Shown: positions 1 to 33,171 of the stretch, in pieces
Layout of the letters: every line of letters begins with the position of its first letter
Position numbering within the stretch: the stretch's first letter is position 1
Origin: Lumbricus rubellus
Lineage: Eukaryota > Annelida > Clitellata > Crassiclitellata > Lumbricidae
Direction: 5' to 3'
Length of the DNA stretch: 64,000 nucleotides
Assembly: GCA_945859605.1 (NCBI GenBank)
Contig: OX243826.1
Span: 2,381,782-2,445,781 of the forward strand
Program-made: the position numbers and the translations under genes
Notes under the pieces: generated by a model
Told to the model about the DNA's origin: nothing
Seen by the model: only the letters and a program-made list of their open reading frames with translations
Databases searched by the model: none

Positions 1-6179
<6,179 letters not shown>

Positions 6180-6445
6180 TCTGTTGAAAGTTGAAGGCTT
6201 GTCGCTATCGTCTGACACAAGGCTGTAGAACGAGACTCGTCTGTAGATCTCAGGAACACACGGTAGTTGTAGTCGTCTGACGATTTCGAAGATCTTCTGT
6301 AAAGATTGCTGACATTTGCTCCGTTTTATAGAAGCGAGATGGGTGGGGGTGTGTCTTAGCACTGGTTATGTGTGTCCCTATCTAGATTTGCGTATGTGTC
6401 AGATGAAAGAGTCTTTAGAAGCCTTGGTGTACTACAGTCTTTGAA

Positions 6446-6695
6446 GATCAAACAGCATTTGTGATGATCAAACAGTTATTTGTGATGACTGCGCCTTTAG
6501 ATGTGTAATGCTGGCTTTGGTGATCAAACAGCATTTGTGATGATCAAACAGTTATTTGTGATGACTGCGCCTTTAGATGTGTAATGCTGGCTTTGGTGAT
6601 CAAACAGCATTTGTGATGATCAAACAGTTATTTGTGATGACTGCGCCTTTAGATGTGTAATGCTGGCTTTGGTGATCAAACGGCCTTTGTGGTTA
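6446..6695. repeat. 76-bp tandem repeat, about 3.3 copies
   Basis: The unit starting GATCAAACAGCATTTGTGAT recurs at 6446, 6522, 6598 and, truncated, at 6674. The copies are almost identical, so the expansion is recent. It lies just upstream of the polymerase gene's first exon. Confidence 0.95.
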
Positions 6696-7073
6696 GTACA
6701 AATACCAACATTTGTTACAGGATGCAGAATAATGCTTTGTTGTGACATTTATGCGTGCGATGCATATGTAGTAATGTCCAAGCGAATTGAGGTGCATATA
6801 GACAGATGTATGCGATAAAAGGGTGTGTGATCAGACAAGCGTCTTTGCATTAAAGGGTTATAGATCATTCGATTGGTGCGCGCCGCATAAGACCGTTATG
6901 TTTGATCATTCGTGGCGCTTCTTTGAGACATGCCACATCCTATATCGGCTCACGTGTGCGTCAACAATTAAAGGTTGAATACACTCAAAGGTCGTCTCTG
7001 ATAATAATAATTTATTACACAGCGTCCAAGCATACGTCTCTTATAGGCTGCACGCTCGACGGATTCTTCGTGG

Positions 7074-7151
7074 TAGGTAGACAGACAGATGTGCAGACAG
7101 ACAAACGGTTAGACAGACAGACCGGCAGGTAGACAGACAGACAGACAGACA
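7074..7151. repeat. (CAGA)n microsatellite
   Basis: Interrupted CAGA/GACA tetranucleotide run. Confidence 0.93.
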
Positions 7152-7429
7152 GGAATGTTGGTTTGCCTGTAAGGGAGACCCAACCATAATAACAGATCAA
7201 AGAAATGTTATTCATCATCAAAGGGCGTAAATGAAAACAATAATTATGGGTTTGCTGTTGCATTATTTCCTAGACCTGGCTGTTTTCCTGAAACACTTTT
7301 CCAGACCAGTAATACTTTATTAGGCGTCAGCATTTCCCAGCGCCGCTACCGATGACGCATTACTGATGACGCAATACCGATGGCGCGCGGGGCCCTGTAC
7401 CGCTGCTAGTTAGGTTTAATTAATTACTA

Positions 7430-7570
7430 TTACTAATATAATTACCTAATTACTATACTAATTACTATACTAATTAATATATTTACTAATTATAATAGGC
7501 TAATTACCCTAATTATTATAATGACCTAATTACCCTAATTATTATAATGACCTAATTACCCTAATTAATA
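7430..7570. repeat. AT-rich minisatellite with TAATTACCC units
   Basis: A unit of about 26 bp containing AATTACCCTAATTATTATAA is repeated with decay, followed directly by the TGACCT-rich stretch. Confidence 0.75.
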
Positions 7571-7621
7571 TGACCTTGACCTCTGGCCTTGACCTTTGAC
7601 CTTTGACCTTGACCTTGAACT
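7571..7621. repeat. TGACCT-type hexamer array
   Basis: About eight TGACCT/TGACCTT units in tandem. This word is the nuclear-receptor half-site, and some pairs have 1-bp (DR1-like) spacing. It may only be a simple repeat. Confidence 0.6.
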
Positions 7622-7836
7622 TTGGCCCATTTATTCGTACCCATACCCGCCAAAAAGTGATACCGTCAGATCCATATTCACTCTACTGTCGACTAAAGGT
7701 TTAGGAATAATAATGGATTTAGGACAAGATAGGCCTACTACCTATGATTGATTATAACGCACTGCAATAACACCACTTCAAGGACGATACACCTTGATAC
7801 ATTTCGAAACAGACATTAATTTTGTGCAGATAATTA

Positions 7837-8631
7837 GGTTTGCGGACGTTTCGTCTACGGACGATTCGTCCATGGACGATTCGTCAGTGGACGATTCGTC
7901 ACACGGACGATTCGTCAAGCGGACGATTCGTCTATGGACGATTCGTCCGTGGACGTTTCGTCACACGGACGATTCGTCAAGCGGACGATTCGTCTATGGA
8001 CGATTCGTCTGTGGACGATTCGTCCACCCGTGTTGGATTAGATACGAACTGACTGAAAAGAATTAGTGTTAGGCCTACATAGAAGTCGAATTGATGAGAA
8101 TCGTTTTACCTAAATATTGTTATGTAGATCTATAAATAAATACTGTTTTAACAGAAGTTGGATTGATTGAAAAATAATTCTTGCGTAAATGGAGGTGGGA
8201 TTGACTCTTTGTTCAAATGATGGCACATGGATACCACCGCCACGAAACGAATGTGTGGCCAATGCTTTTAATACTTAATATTTATTTTACATGATAATAT
8301 TTAATGAACACTTATTTTCATCAATTCGACTTCCATAAAACAAGAATTATTTTCGTCTGTCGTATTGTAATCCACCACGGTTGGACGAATCGTCCGTGTG
8401 ACGAATCGTCCACAGACGAATCGTCCATAGACGAATCGTCCGCTTGACGAATCGTCCGTGTGACGAAACGTCCACGGACGAATCGTCCATAGACGAATCG
8501 TCCGCTTGACGAATCGTCCGTGAGACGAATCGTCCACTGACGAATCGTCCATGGACGAATCGTCCAGCTGACGAATCGTCCATGACGAACCGTCCATGAC
8601 GAATCGTCCGTAGACGAAACGTCCGCATACG
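7837..8631. mobile_element. Satellite-TIR transposon, copy 1 (795 bp)
   Basis: A non-autonomous element whose two arms are arrays of the imperfect palindrome GACGATTCGTC. The left arm (about 7840-8030) has about 12 units; the right arm (about 8384-8626) has about 17 in inverse orientation. Outer ends are GGTTTGCGGACG and CGTCCGCATACG. An 8 bp target duplication GATAATTA flanks it (7829-7836 and 8632-8639). The unique 350 bp core has no open frame. Units are 14-16 bp apart with a four-unit higher-order period of about 62 bp. The same element occurs inverted at 32386-33162, which fixes its ends. Target length fits Mutator-like, hAT or Merlin-type transposition; the superfamily is not decided. 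Confidence 0.88.
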
Positions 8632-8639
8632 GATAATTA

Positions 8640-9720
8640 TTATCATCATGTTAGAGCGACAAACATGTACGTGTACGTAACTTTGCATGTGTGTGTGTCC
8701 GTATGTGTGTCCGTGTGTGTGTGTGTGTGTGTGTTTTGTCCATCAGTTGTGTTCAGAACCGTTTTATCATCTCTCATAATGCACTAATGTCTTGCAATGC
8801 TTTCTACGATGTTCTGAGTCAGCACAGTACAATCTACAATGTTCGATCAACATGATGTATGTATGTAACTTTGTGGTTTTTGTAACGTTTCAATGTGTTC
8901 AAAGCGATTAGATTTGTGTTCAGCAATGTATCAGTGCATTACAGCGTGTGCAACAGTGTGTTCTTCAGCGTTTAGATGTTTAAAATTATGTTGTGCTAAA
9001 TTTCTATGTGTCTCACCATAAAATTAATTTAACACATGGCATTAGTGTGGTTTGCTTCTAAACCAGCTTAGTGCGTTCAACTTAGTTATGCAGTGCATTT
9101 GAATCTGTTTCACCGTGTCGTTGTGTTCTTTCTGACTTTGGCGTGTTCCTTAAGTTTCTATGAAACATCAATACTTTGTCATTTCAATGTGTTTAACTTG
9201 AGCTTATTTGCTTGTTCGACAATCTTAGTGTGTTCCATTGCGGTCCATTATAATCTAACTGTGTCTCACTATGGCGCCTCAGAGCTGTAATAGCCTGTGA
9301 TCCCAAACATTTTTCGACGGCAACGGCCGTTGATGTCATTAACCTGTGGATCCACCATACATGTAATTATAGAGCATTCGCTTTTATGATCTTACAGGTC
9401 GATGGCGGTCGCATTCTTATATAGCAAATATTAAAATTATTGTAAAGGTGTCTAAGTCTAATTAATCAGCCTACATGTATAGTTCCACTTTTCTCTGTAT
9501 TAACAAAATCCTGTGCATGGCAAGCATTGACCGTGTTTTCATTTTCCACACAGTAGCGCTGGTCTTGTTCGTTCCTGCGATGCTCAATCGGTCCGTTGAA
9601 AAGGCAAACAACAGGTGGTAGATTCACTTCAGACCCGAACGTCGTTAATAAATCATTCGCCGATGCAAAAACCTCTGGCATCTCAATCGAACTGATTCTT
9701 GCTCAGACGCAATGTATCAC
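8640..9720. other. No gene recognised; short (TG)n
   Basis: A (TG)n run at about 8689-8733. An open frame at 9466-9681 (minus) has no recognisable domain. Otherwise nothing supportable. Confidence 0.5.
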
Positions 9721-9721
9721 C

Positions 9722-9935
9722 GTACGTACATGTATTATACGCAACGTACGTTATATTTTTATATAGCGTACGTATATGCAATATACGCAACATACGTGTA
9801 CGTTGTATTTTTATATATAGCGTGCGTACATGTATTATACGCGACGTATGTTGTAATTTTATATAGCGTACGTACATGTATAATTATTCGCAACGTACAT
9901 TGTATTTTTACATAGCGTACGTACATGTAAGGTTC
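9722..9935. repeat. Minisatellite of about 55 bp with ACGTACGT cores, about 4 copies
   Basis: Repeated units of the form CGTACGTACATGTA, then ATACGCAACGTACGT, then TATTTTTATATAGCG. The self-complementary cores can form hairpins on either strand. The Tyr/Thr-rich readings on both strands are artefacts. Confidence 0.85.
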
Positions 9936-10990
9936 GCGTAGGTAATAAAGTCGTACTTTGTAGTACGTTGGCATCATTTTTCTTCAATCGTGTGCATCAC
10001 TGATCTGTTTAGTATCGGATCATGTGTCACTGGAGTAACTATTACTATCAGTGCAACTATGGGCTACATGTAGATCCACCCATCATTCCATTCAACAGTT
10101 GTACCAGATAAATGATCCATCAACGTGATTTTCTTGTCAAAAAGACGATTACTTGCAGAGATGTACATGTAAGTTGCACTCCTATTCCTGCATACATAGC
10201 GTTTACAGTGTAAAAGAAGAATTGCCTGGACGCTCCTAAACTTTTCAGTGTGTGCTGGTGAAATCAGTGGCAGGACGGCGTTCAGGTTTGAAAATAAGAC
10301 TAGTGCAAGGACGCCGTCCATGACCGTCCGACCACACTTTTAGCCCTCTGCATAGATAGGCCTGTAGCTATAGATACTAGTCTTGGCTCATTCTTCAAAA
10401 TTGCCACTGCAGTTTACATTATTATTACGCGTACGGTACGCGAACGTCATTTCTTTCGATAGCATGCATACTGTAGGCTAGGCAAACGTTGATACGGTGG
10501 TAGGCTATACTCTGCACAGACGTGCAACTCCGCATAGCATATTGGTATTCCGGCTGTCTATTTTTTCTTTGTGGATTTTTTATACCGAGAAATCGGGCGT
10601 TGTTTAATGTCAACACCTCCACTATCCGGAATATGGTAATGCCAGTCCCAAGCATGGAGAGAGGAGGAGGGCGTCGTAAATCATCTTTGTTTTGACACAG
10701 TGTTGTTAAACTATCAACCAAAAGGTTAGGAGGTTAAATTAATCCCCATCTGAGATTTCGAATCCACTAGATCCCCCTCCACTCAGTTGGATTTTATTGA
10801 GCACAGCGTGCACTTTTGGAAGAAGATGAGATGGCGATGGAGAAGAACGGGCAACACGTTCTCATACATATATGCCGAGGTCAAGAAGCAAAAAAGGTCG
10901 ACTGCACTTCATATGCATGATCGAATTTCGGGAATGGTTGAAAAGATTGCCTCTCATTTTTACACGCATGAATGGTTGAGAGCATGAAGC
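9936..10990. other. No supported gene
   Basis: A minus-strand open frame at 10064-10321 begins with a hydrophobic stretch resembling a signal peptide, but no splice partner or family could be seen. Confidence 0.4.
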
Positions 10991-10998
10991 GACTAATG

Positions 10999-11425
10999 AA
11001 CAACAACAACAGCTGCAACTACAACAATAACAGCAACAAATGCAACAGCAACAACAACGGCGGCAGCAGCAAAAAGCAACAACATTAGCAACAAAGGCAA
11101 CAGCAACAACAACAACGGCAGCAGCAAAAAACAACAATAGTAATACTATCAACAAAGGCAATAGCAGCAACAACGGCAGCAGCGGCAAAAAAGCAACAAC
11201 AGTAGCAATACACACAAACAGCAGCAGCAACAGCAACAGATGCAGCAGCAAAAAAGAACAGCAGCAGCAGCATCAACGAAAAAAGCAGAAACAACAAAAG
11301 CAACAGCAACAAAGGCAACAGTAGCAACAACATTAGCAGCAGCAGCAGCATCAACGGCAGCAGCAGCAAAGAAAGAAGCCGAAACAACAAAACAACAGCA
11401 GAGACATCAACGACTAAAATAGCAG
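10999..11425. repeat. Degenerate (CAA/CAG)n trinucleotide array
   Basis: CAA, CAG and GGC triplets over about 420 bp. Open frames on both strands (polyGln/Ala/Thr and polyLeu) follow from the repeat. Confidence 0.95.
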
Positions 11426-11589
11426 CAACACCGGACAAAAGAAGAAGAAGACAAGCTACAATAGTTTTATTATCGTCGACAGACAACTGAATTGGATATG
11501 CTAATCAGATTTATCGATCGATTGCAGCCGATCATTGAGAGAATATCGATTGAGAAGAATGCGAAAAACTGTTTTCAGTAAGCTTAATG

Positions 11590-11990
11590 AAGAGAAGGAA
11601 AAAGGAGGAGGAGGAATAGGTGGAGGAGGAGGAGGAGGAGGAGGAGGAGGTGAAGGAGGATGAGAAGGAGGACAAGGAGGAGTTGGAGGGGAAGGAGAAG
11701 GAGGAGGAGGAGGAGGAAAGAGGATGTAAAGGAGAGATGATTTACGAGCAGCAGGAGGCAGTGGAGGAGTAGAAACAAAATGCTGGAGAAAGTGGAGCAT
11801 GAGGAATATGGGAATTTATTAGAAAGAAAAGAAATGGAAGAGTAGAAGGAAGAATAAGGGGGAAAGAAGTAAAAGGAGGAGGGGGAGGAGGAGGAGGAGG
11901 AGGAGGAGGAGGAGGAGGAGGAGGAGGAGGAGGGGGAGGATTTAGCAAAGGAAGAAAATGGGGAAGAGGAGAAGAGCAAAGGGATGGTCG
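11590..11990. repeat. (GGA)n purine-rich array
   Basis: Blocks of GGAGGA, the purest at about 11876-11940, separated by other A/G-rich sequence. All the Pro/Ser-rich readings come from it. Confidence 0.95.
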
Positions 11991-12029
11991 AGTAATGTAA
12001 GTTTTTGTACAACGTCGTATTTGGGCATT

Positions 12030-12216
12030 ATAAATAAAATATATATTTATAATTTATACAAATATATATATTTATAATTTTAATGTACATGTGTATATAT
12101 ATAAATAATTTTATGTGTAGGCCTATATTTATATATAGGCTACATATATAGATAATAATTTATTATAGCGTCGTGTATCGAATGTCTGGATGTGGCGTTG
12201 TGTAGTCTAGGTCTGG

Positions 12217-12265
<49 letters not shown>
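12030..12265. repeat. AT-rich tract with (TA)n
   Basis: TATATA-rich sequence ending in a (TA)n run at about 12223-12264. Confidence 0.9.
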
Positions 12266-12268
<3 letters not shown>

Positions 12269-12629
12269 CGTCATGCAATTGCGCATACATAGCGTTCTCG
12301 TCTAAGTATCTCTCGATGGCGCTAAAGATCGTCTGCACGACCTTTTGCATTCTCCTCTGACGCCGCTGCATGGGTCGCCATTCCCATGGCAGCAGTGGCA
12401 GTATTGACGACGACGATAACAATGGCCATTAGGAACAATGAGCGTGGCAGTAAACCTAATTGGACCGACAGTAAATTCAAATGGATTCCGGAGTTTTATG
12501 GTTGCGCTATTTCTGAAAATAAAAGCATTTCTTATGAAACCCATTGCGATCGGTCTTTATTTCTGAAGATAAAGGCATCTCTTACTGAGCGTCGGTCGGT
12601 GACTCGGTCGGACACTCTCGAATAAACCA

Positions 12630-13470
12630 CTGCTTATAATGATGGTAAGGCCAAACGCTAATGAAGTCTAAGATATTTCGTTGTTATGAAGCGCGACCCA
12701 TTTCCTGTGACTTCAATCAGACACTAGTGCAACAGTGCAATAGGACACACTGTCTGGAGGTCGCATTAGGCGCAATTTTGATTTAGCATTTAGCGAAATG
12801 ATTGGGACCAAATAATTATAATATATATTGTACTAATAACGATTGTTGCAATAATATTAGGCCTAATTGTAGTAGTTACTATAAAAGTTGCAGTATTAAT
12901 AGTAATTGTAACAGTAGTCTTTAAGTTCGTATATTAATCTCAATTGAAATAAGCAATAGCGCTATAAAAACAATGGAATTTGTAGTAAAAAAAAGGAAAC
13001 GTAATGACAATAATTATGGTCTTTATAGTAGGCCTAGTTTTATCCTTGTTTTAACTGCGGCATCAATTCTTGTAATACGAATAGTAGTCAGATAGACCTA
13101 ATTGCAAAAAAATGTTATTTAAATCCAAGTTTAATAGTATATCCTAATAGTTGATTGTGGGAGAAATAGTTCCGTTGTTGATAGTCCTAATAACAGCGGT
13201 GTTGGAAGAATGTTGCATCCCCTTAAACACCCCTGTTTCAGTTCCACATTGGCCCATATTAAATCCATAATTGTATCAATGTGATAATCATTTCTATTAA
13301 CTTATCAGCTACTCTAGGGAAGCCATTGTGCACTAATTATTTTGCGTAGGAGATGCTTACGACTTCATTTCTTATCCTCGGCATATACGTGGGTATGCGA
13401 CCACTCCTCTGCCCAGCCGTCTCATCTTTTCATCGACAATGCACGACCTATATAACTATAGCCTACACAA
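12630..13470. other. No gene recognised, AT-rich
   Basis: No exon-like segment, repeat array or RNA gene could be recognised here. Confidence 0.5.
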
Positions 13471-13477
13471 TTACACG

Positions 13478-13695
13478 TGGGGCGCGGTGGTGTAGTGGTG
13501 GCGTCGTTGCCTTGGAGCCGGAAGGTTTGAGGTTCAAATCCACCCTCAAGCCACCACGTAAGGACCTTGGGCAAGTCCTTCACTCGCAATTGCTCAGCGC
13601 TTCGGCGTGAAACTCCGATGCAGTGTCCGCTCTGCATTCGGGAGCGCCTCTGAGTAGCGAGCTTGAAGGGGCGCTATAACAAGTGCACATGCAAA
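13478..13695 (+). mobile_element. tRNA-derived SINE, copy 1
   Basis: The head is tRNA-like: a box-A-like TGGTGTAGTGG and box-B-like GGTTCAAATCC at tRNA spacing, as for an internal RNA polymerase III promoter. The body contains CTTGGGCAAGTCCTTCAC and GCTCAGCGCTTCGGCG. The 3' part (GGGAGCGCCTCTGAGTAG, then GGGGCGCTATAAC) matches the 3' tail of LINE fragments elsewhere in the window. Two further full copies lie on the opposite strand at 21438-21655 and 29641-29875. Confidence 0.88.
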
Positions 13696-15510
13696 TCATC
13701 TCTAAGTTGGCGATGGAGGCAGGTGAAGCAGGAATCTAGAGCCAGATATTTATGCCGTGACTTACATTAGAGACTCGCACCTCTCGATCCACAGCACAAC
13801 ACTCCAATCACTTCACCATCGATCACTCCAATTTAGTGAACAATGATTTTGAAGAATCGGTCAAACACAATGAATGAATATATATATATATATATATATT
13901 ATAATATAATATTATAATAGAATATAATATTACAATAGAATATAATATTTTTATATTATCAGCAAAAATTAAAATATTCTAGTGTGTACAGAGTTTGTCG
14001 AGCAAGACAGCAGTTTTTCAAGATTGTTAGACACTGTGGGCACCACCCCTCGTTGTCTGATATCAACAAAAACGATAAGTTGTAAGCTTTCTGTTATTAT
14101 TCAGCGTTCCATCCAGCAATAATCATTGCAGTGTTTCATTCGACCAGACAATCCAACCACTTGAGTCATCTACTTTCTTTTACTGGACACACAAATCGTC
14201 TCGAATAATTTTGACTTCTCGAAAAAAATCAGTAAAAGAGTCGAAAGCCAAAAAATAAAATCCTTGCGGTCATCGGTTAAGTTCGCATCGAGATTGAGAC
14301 GCACTGCTAAGTCAGCCGCTGACTGGCTAGACCCTATCCTCACGATCTCTGAGCAGACTTTGAAGGACTTCCATGATTTCGTCACGACGAATGACTGCAG
14401 TGGAAAAAAACACAGTTTAAATGTTTAGGGCGGGAAACAATAATTGAGAGGCGATGGATGGGGTGGAGCAGGGAAAGACAGTTTGAAGAGTTGAGACTTT
14501 ATTTTAAGAGTGGAATGCACGCGGCAGTAGTAGAAAAGAGGAGAAGTACATAATTATAGCTATAATTATTGACACTACTAGACCATGCCAATGAGCATAG
14601 AAACCAGAACTTCAAAACTGCACCCGAAACAACAAGTGCTACTACTAACACTACAATAAAAAAAACTTTTTTCCTACTGATGAGATAAAAAAAATAGCAT
14701 GAGCTTGTCAGTCGTTATTTACAAGAACAATGACGACCTTCAAGAAATAACAGAACACAGCGAAATCAGAAAGTTAATTACCATCACCTCATGGTTCACT
14801 CACAAAAAAATGATCTGCAATAGACTAATATAATTATTATTGATGACCTTAAACTCTACGACTTTAGTTTTACCAAAAAAGTTCAAAACATCCTGGTCTA
14901 AATCATCGGCGATATAGCGTCCACTCTCACCCAAAGCCCCTGCAGTGACGAAGCCAAAGAGTCTGAACTCTATGATTACTACGGTAAGAGGATCCGCAAT
15001 GGTTCAATGGTTATGTTCTGAAGAGCAACCATACAGCGGCCTCTCAGAAAACCGTTTCTATAAGCTTACACGAAGGACGAAAAAATCACATGCTGCGGAA
15101 ATGCGGATCTTGAGAACGTCGATTTTATGTGTTGACTGCAGCAAAAAAAACGGGTGTCTTAAAACGAGGAGCCAATACTCAACACGAAATGGAATCCTGG
15201 CGGAGACGAGAAGAAGACCCGAGAAAACACGACGCCCCACAAGCCATTAACTGCCCATATTAATAGTATATTGTACATGTACATGTACATTGACGACTGT
15301 GTGTTGTTTTATTCCGACCGTTAGATCGGATCTGGTTTCCAACGCTAAACAATTATATTACCACTGCTGCGTCTTTCAAGTCCATGACATTATTACTACT
15401 AAAAAACTACTACTACTGCTGAAGCTCTGGCCATTGCAACTGCTACCAAACCACTACTGCTACTGCTACAACTAATACTACAACTACTGCAACTGCTACT
15501 GCTGCTGCCG
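13696..15510. other. No supported gene downstream of the aquaporin gene
   Basis: A short (TA)n at about 13878-13900. Small open frames at 14170-14385 (minus) and 14945-15250 (plus) show no domain. Nothing else supportable. Confidence 0.45.
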
Positions 15511-15514
15511 CCGC

Positions 15515-15719
15515 TGCTGATGCTGCTCCTACTACTACCACTACCACTACCACTACCACCGCCACCACCACCACCACCACCACTGCTGCTGCTGCTACTG
15601 CTGCTGCTACTGATGCTACTACTATTAACTACTACTTCTACTTATACTACCACCACCACCACCACCACCACCACCACCACCACCACCACCATCACCACTA
15701 CCACTGCTGCTGCTGCTGA

Positions 15720-15756
<37 letters not shown>

Positions 15757-15800
15757 ACTACTATTAACTACTACTTCTACTTCTACTACCACTAATATTT
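15515..15800. repeat. Mixed (CAC)n/(CTG)n trinucleotide array
   Basis: ACC/CAC and GCT/CTG triplet blocks just 3' of the last aquaporin exon, possibly within its 3' UTR. Confidence 0.93.
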
Positions 15801-15880
15801 CCATAATCAACACTGCTACACCAATTACTACAGTGTATCACCTGTCATTACTACTACTAATACAAGAAACCATAATAAAA

Positions 15881-31569
<15,689 letters not shown>

Positions 31570-32376
31570 GGTTCTACCAGGTCGGTTACTGGACTCAGAT
31601 GAAAGAACTCTCTTCTTGAGACGAGATTATACCTATATTTTGTTTTGTCAGTGTAATCAGCAACTTACCCTTTAAGCAACTGCTGCAATTCTCCAGATAT
31701 CTTCCCGGTAAATAACTGGTGATACCTCGACGATTCTGCTTCGAAACGCTTAGATCTATTCAGTCCTCTCAGAGTCGCATAGGATACCCTTTGAGGCTTT
31801 CAGATCCTTCAAAATCTCGCTATGGCGATAAACACTTTAACAGTGTGTATCTAAAGATACCAACTTCTGTAAAAGTTGCTACTTGTTTCCGCTTCCTCAG
31901 ACACTATTATCGGTAGCAACTTGTGCTCGCTTAGAAATCCACCTTCAGAAGCATTTGCTTCGGGGTCTTATTTTCGCGAAGGTCTTGCGGGATCCCTACA
32001 CTCGGTTCGTGACCGTGACACTGATACTTTGAATTTGGACGAGCGAACAAGTGAACTGTTTTCTAGAGTTGATCGACTTTGTCGTTCTACGTGTCCACTT
32101 CTCAGTGGCAAGCAAGCTGCGGCGGACTTATCAACAGCTAAAGAGAGACAGTTGACTGGGTCGAGACACTTAATCAGCACGGGTTCATAAATTAGACTTC
32201 ATTTACGACCGTTGTCGTGATGTCAAGACTGATCTGACGTTTCACAAGCGATATGATATGTTATACTGTGTACCTCTGGGTGGCCCAAATAATAACAGTT
32301 GGAAAAGTTTGGCTTCACAAGGTTGCCCTTGTTCTGTACCAAAACAGGAGACTGTATGCAAATTACGTTTTGGACA
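31570..32376. other. Upstream flank of the aquaporin gene
   Basis: Contains the aquaporin 5' region, but no TATA box or other promoter element was convincing. A plus-strand open frame at 31876-32190 has no known domain. Confidence 0.4.
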
Positions 32377-32385
32377 GATTGGACC

Positions 32386-33162
32386 CGTATGCGGACGTTT
32401 CGTCTAGGGACGATTCGTCATGGACGGTTCGTCATGGACGATTCGTCAGCTGGACGATTCGTCCATGGACGATTCGTCAGTGGACGATTCGTCTCACGGA
32501 CGATTCGTCAAGCGGACGATTCGTCTATGGACGATTCGTCCGTGGACGATTCGTCACACGGACGATTCGTCCAACCTTGGTGGATTACAATACGACTGAC
32601 GAAAATAAATCTTGTTTTATGGAAGTCGAATTGATGAAAATAAGTGTTCATTAAATATTATGATGTAAAATAAATATTAGGTATTAAAAGCATTGGCCAC
32701 ACATTCGTTTCGTGGCGGTGGTATCCATGTGCCATCATTTGAACAAAGAGTCAATCCCAACTCCATTTACGCAAGAATTCTTTTTCAATCAATCCAACTT
32801 CTGTTAAAACAGTATTTATTTATAGATCTACATAACAATATTTAGGTAAAACGATTCTCATCAATTCGACTTCTATGTAGGCCTAACACTAATTCTTTTC
32901 AGTCAGTTCGTATCTAATCCAACACGGGTGGACGAATCGTCCACAGACGAATCGTCCGTAGACGAATCGTCCGCTTGACGAATCGTCCGTGTGACGAAAC
33001 GTCCACGGACGAATCGTTCATAGACGAATCGTCCGCTTGACGAATCGTCCGTGTGACGAATCGTCCACTGACGAATCGTCCATGGACGAATCGTCCAGCT
33101 GACGAATCGTCCATGACGAACCGTCCATGACGAATCGTCCGTAGACGAAACGTCCGCAAACC
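32386..33162. mobile_element. Satellite-TIR transposon, copy 2 (777 bp, inverted relative to copy 1)
   Basis: Reverse complement of the 7837 element along its full length, including the unique core (GGCCACACATTCGTTTCGTG here, inverted there). Ends CGTATGCGGACG and CGTCCGCAAACC. A perfect 9 bp target duplication GATTGGACC at 32377-32385 and 33163-33171 shows an independent insertion. Arms are again GACGATTCGTC-type arrays; the left one is shorter than its counterpart in copy 1, so unit number varies. Confidence 0.9.
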
Positions 33163-33171
33163 GATTGGACC

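Noticed and set aside
8384..8626. CRISPR-like array of short repeats with short spacers
   Set aside because: Eukaryotic context, palindromic 11-bp units with 3-5 bp spacers, and mirror arrangement in a transposon; not a CRISPR array.
7794..8688. Asp/Ser/Arg-rich repeat proteins (DDSSMDDSS-type)
   Set aside because: They come from the GACGATTCGTC arrays of the satellite-TIR element, in both orientations; the same applies at 32253-33193.
10064..10321. Frame with signal-peptide-like start on the minus strand
   Set aside because: No donor in good context, no homologous feature; left as an unassigned frame.
10862..12012. Long Leu-, Gln-, Ser- and Pro-rich open frames on both strands
   Set aside because: They are translations of CAA/CAG and GGA trinucleotide arrays, open in several frames at once.
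12207..12422. 71-residue minus-strand frame with a basic helix
   Set aside because: Runs into a (TA)n tract, no splice partner or family recognised; could be an exon but unsupported.
13478..13550. Possible functional tRNA gene
   Set aside because: Boxes A and B are present, but the sequence continues into a SINE body and LINE tail and recurs elsewhere; it is the head of a SINE.
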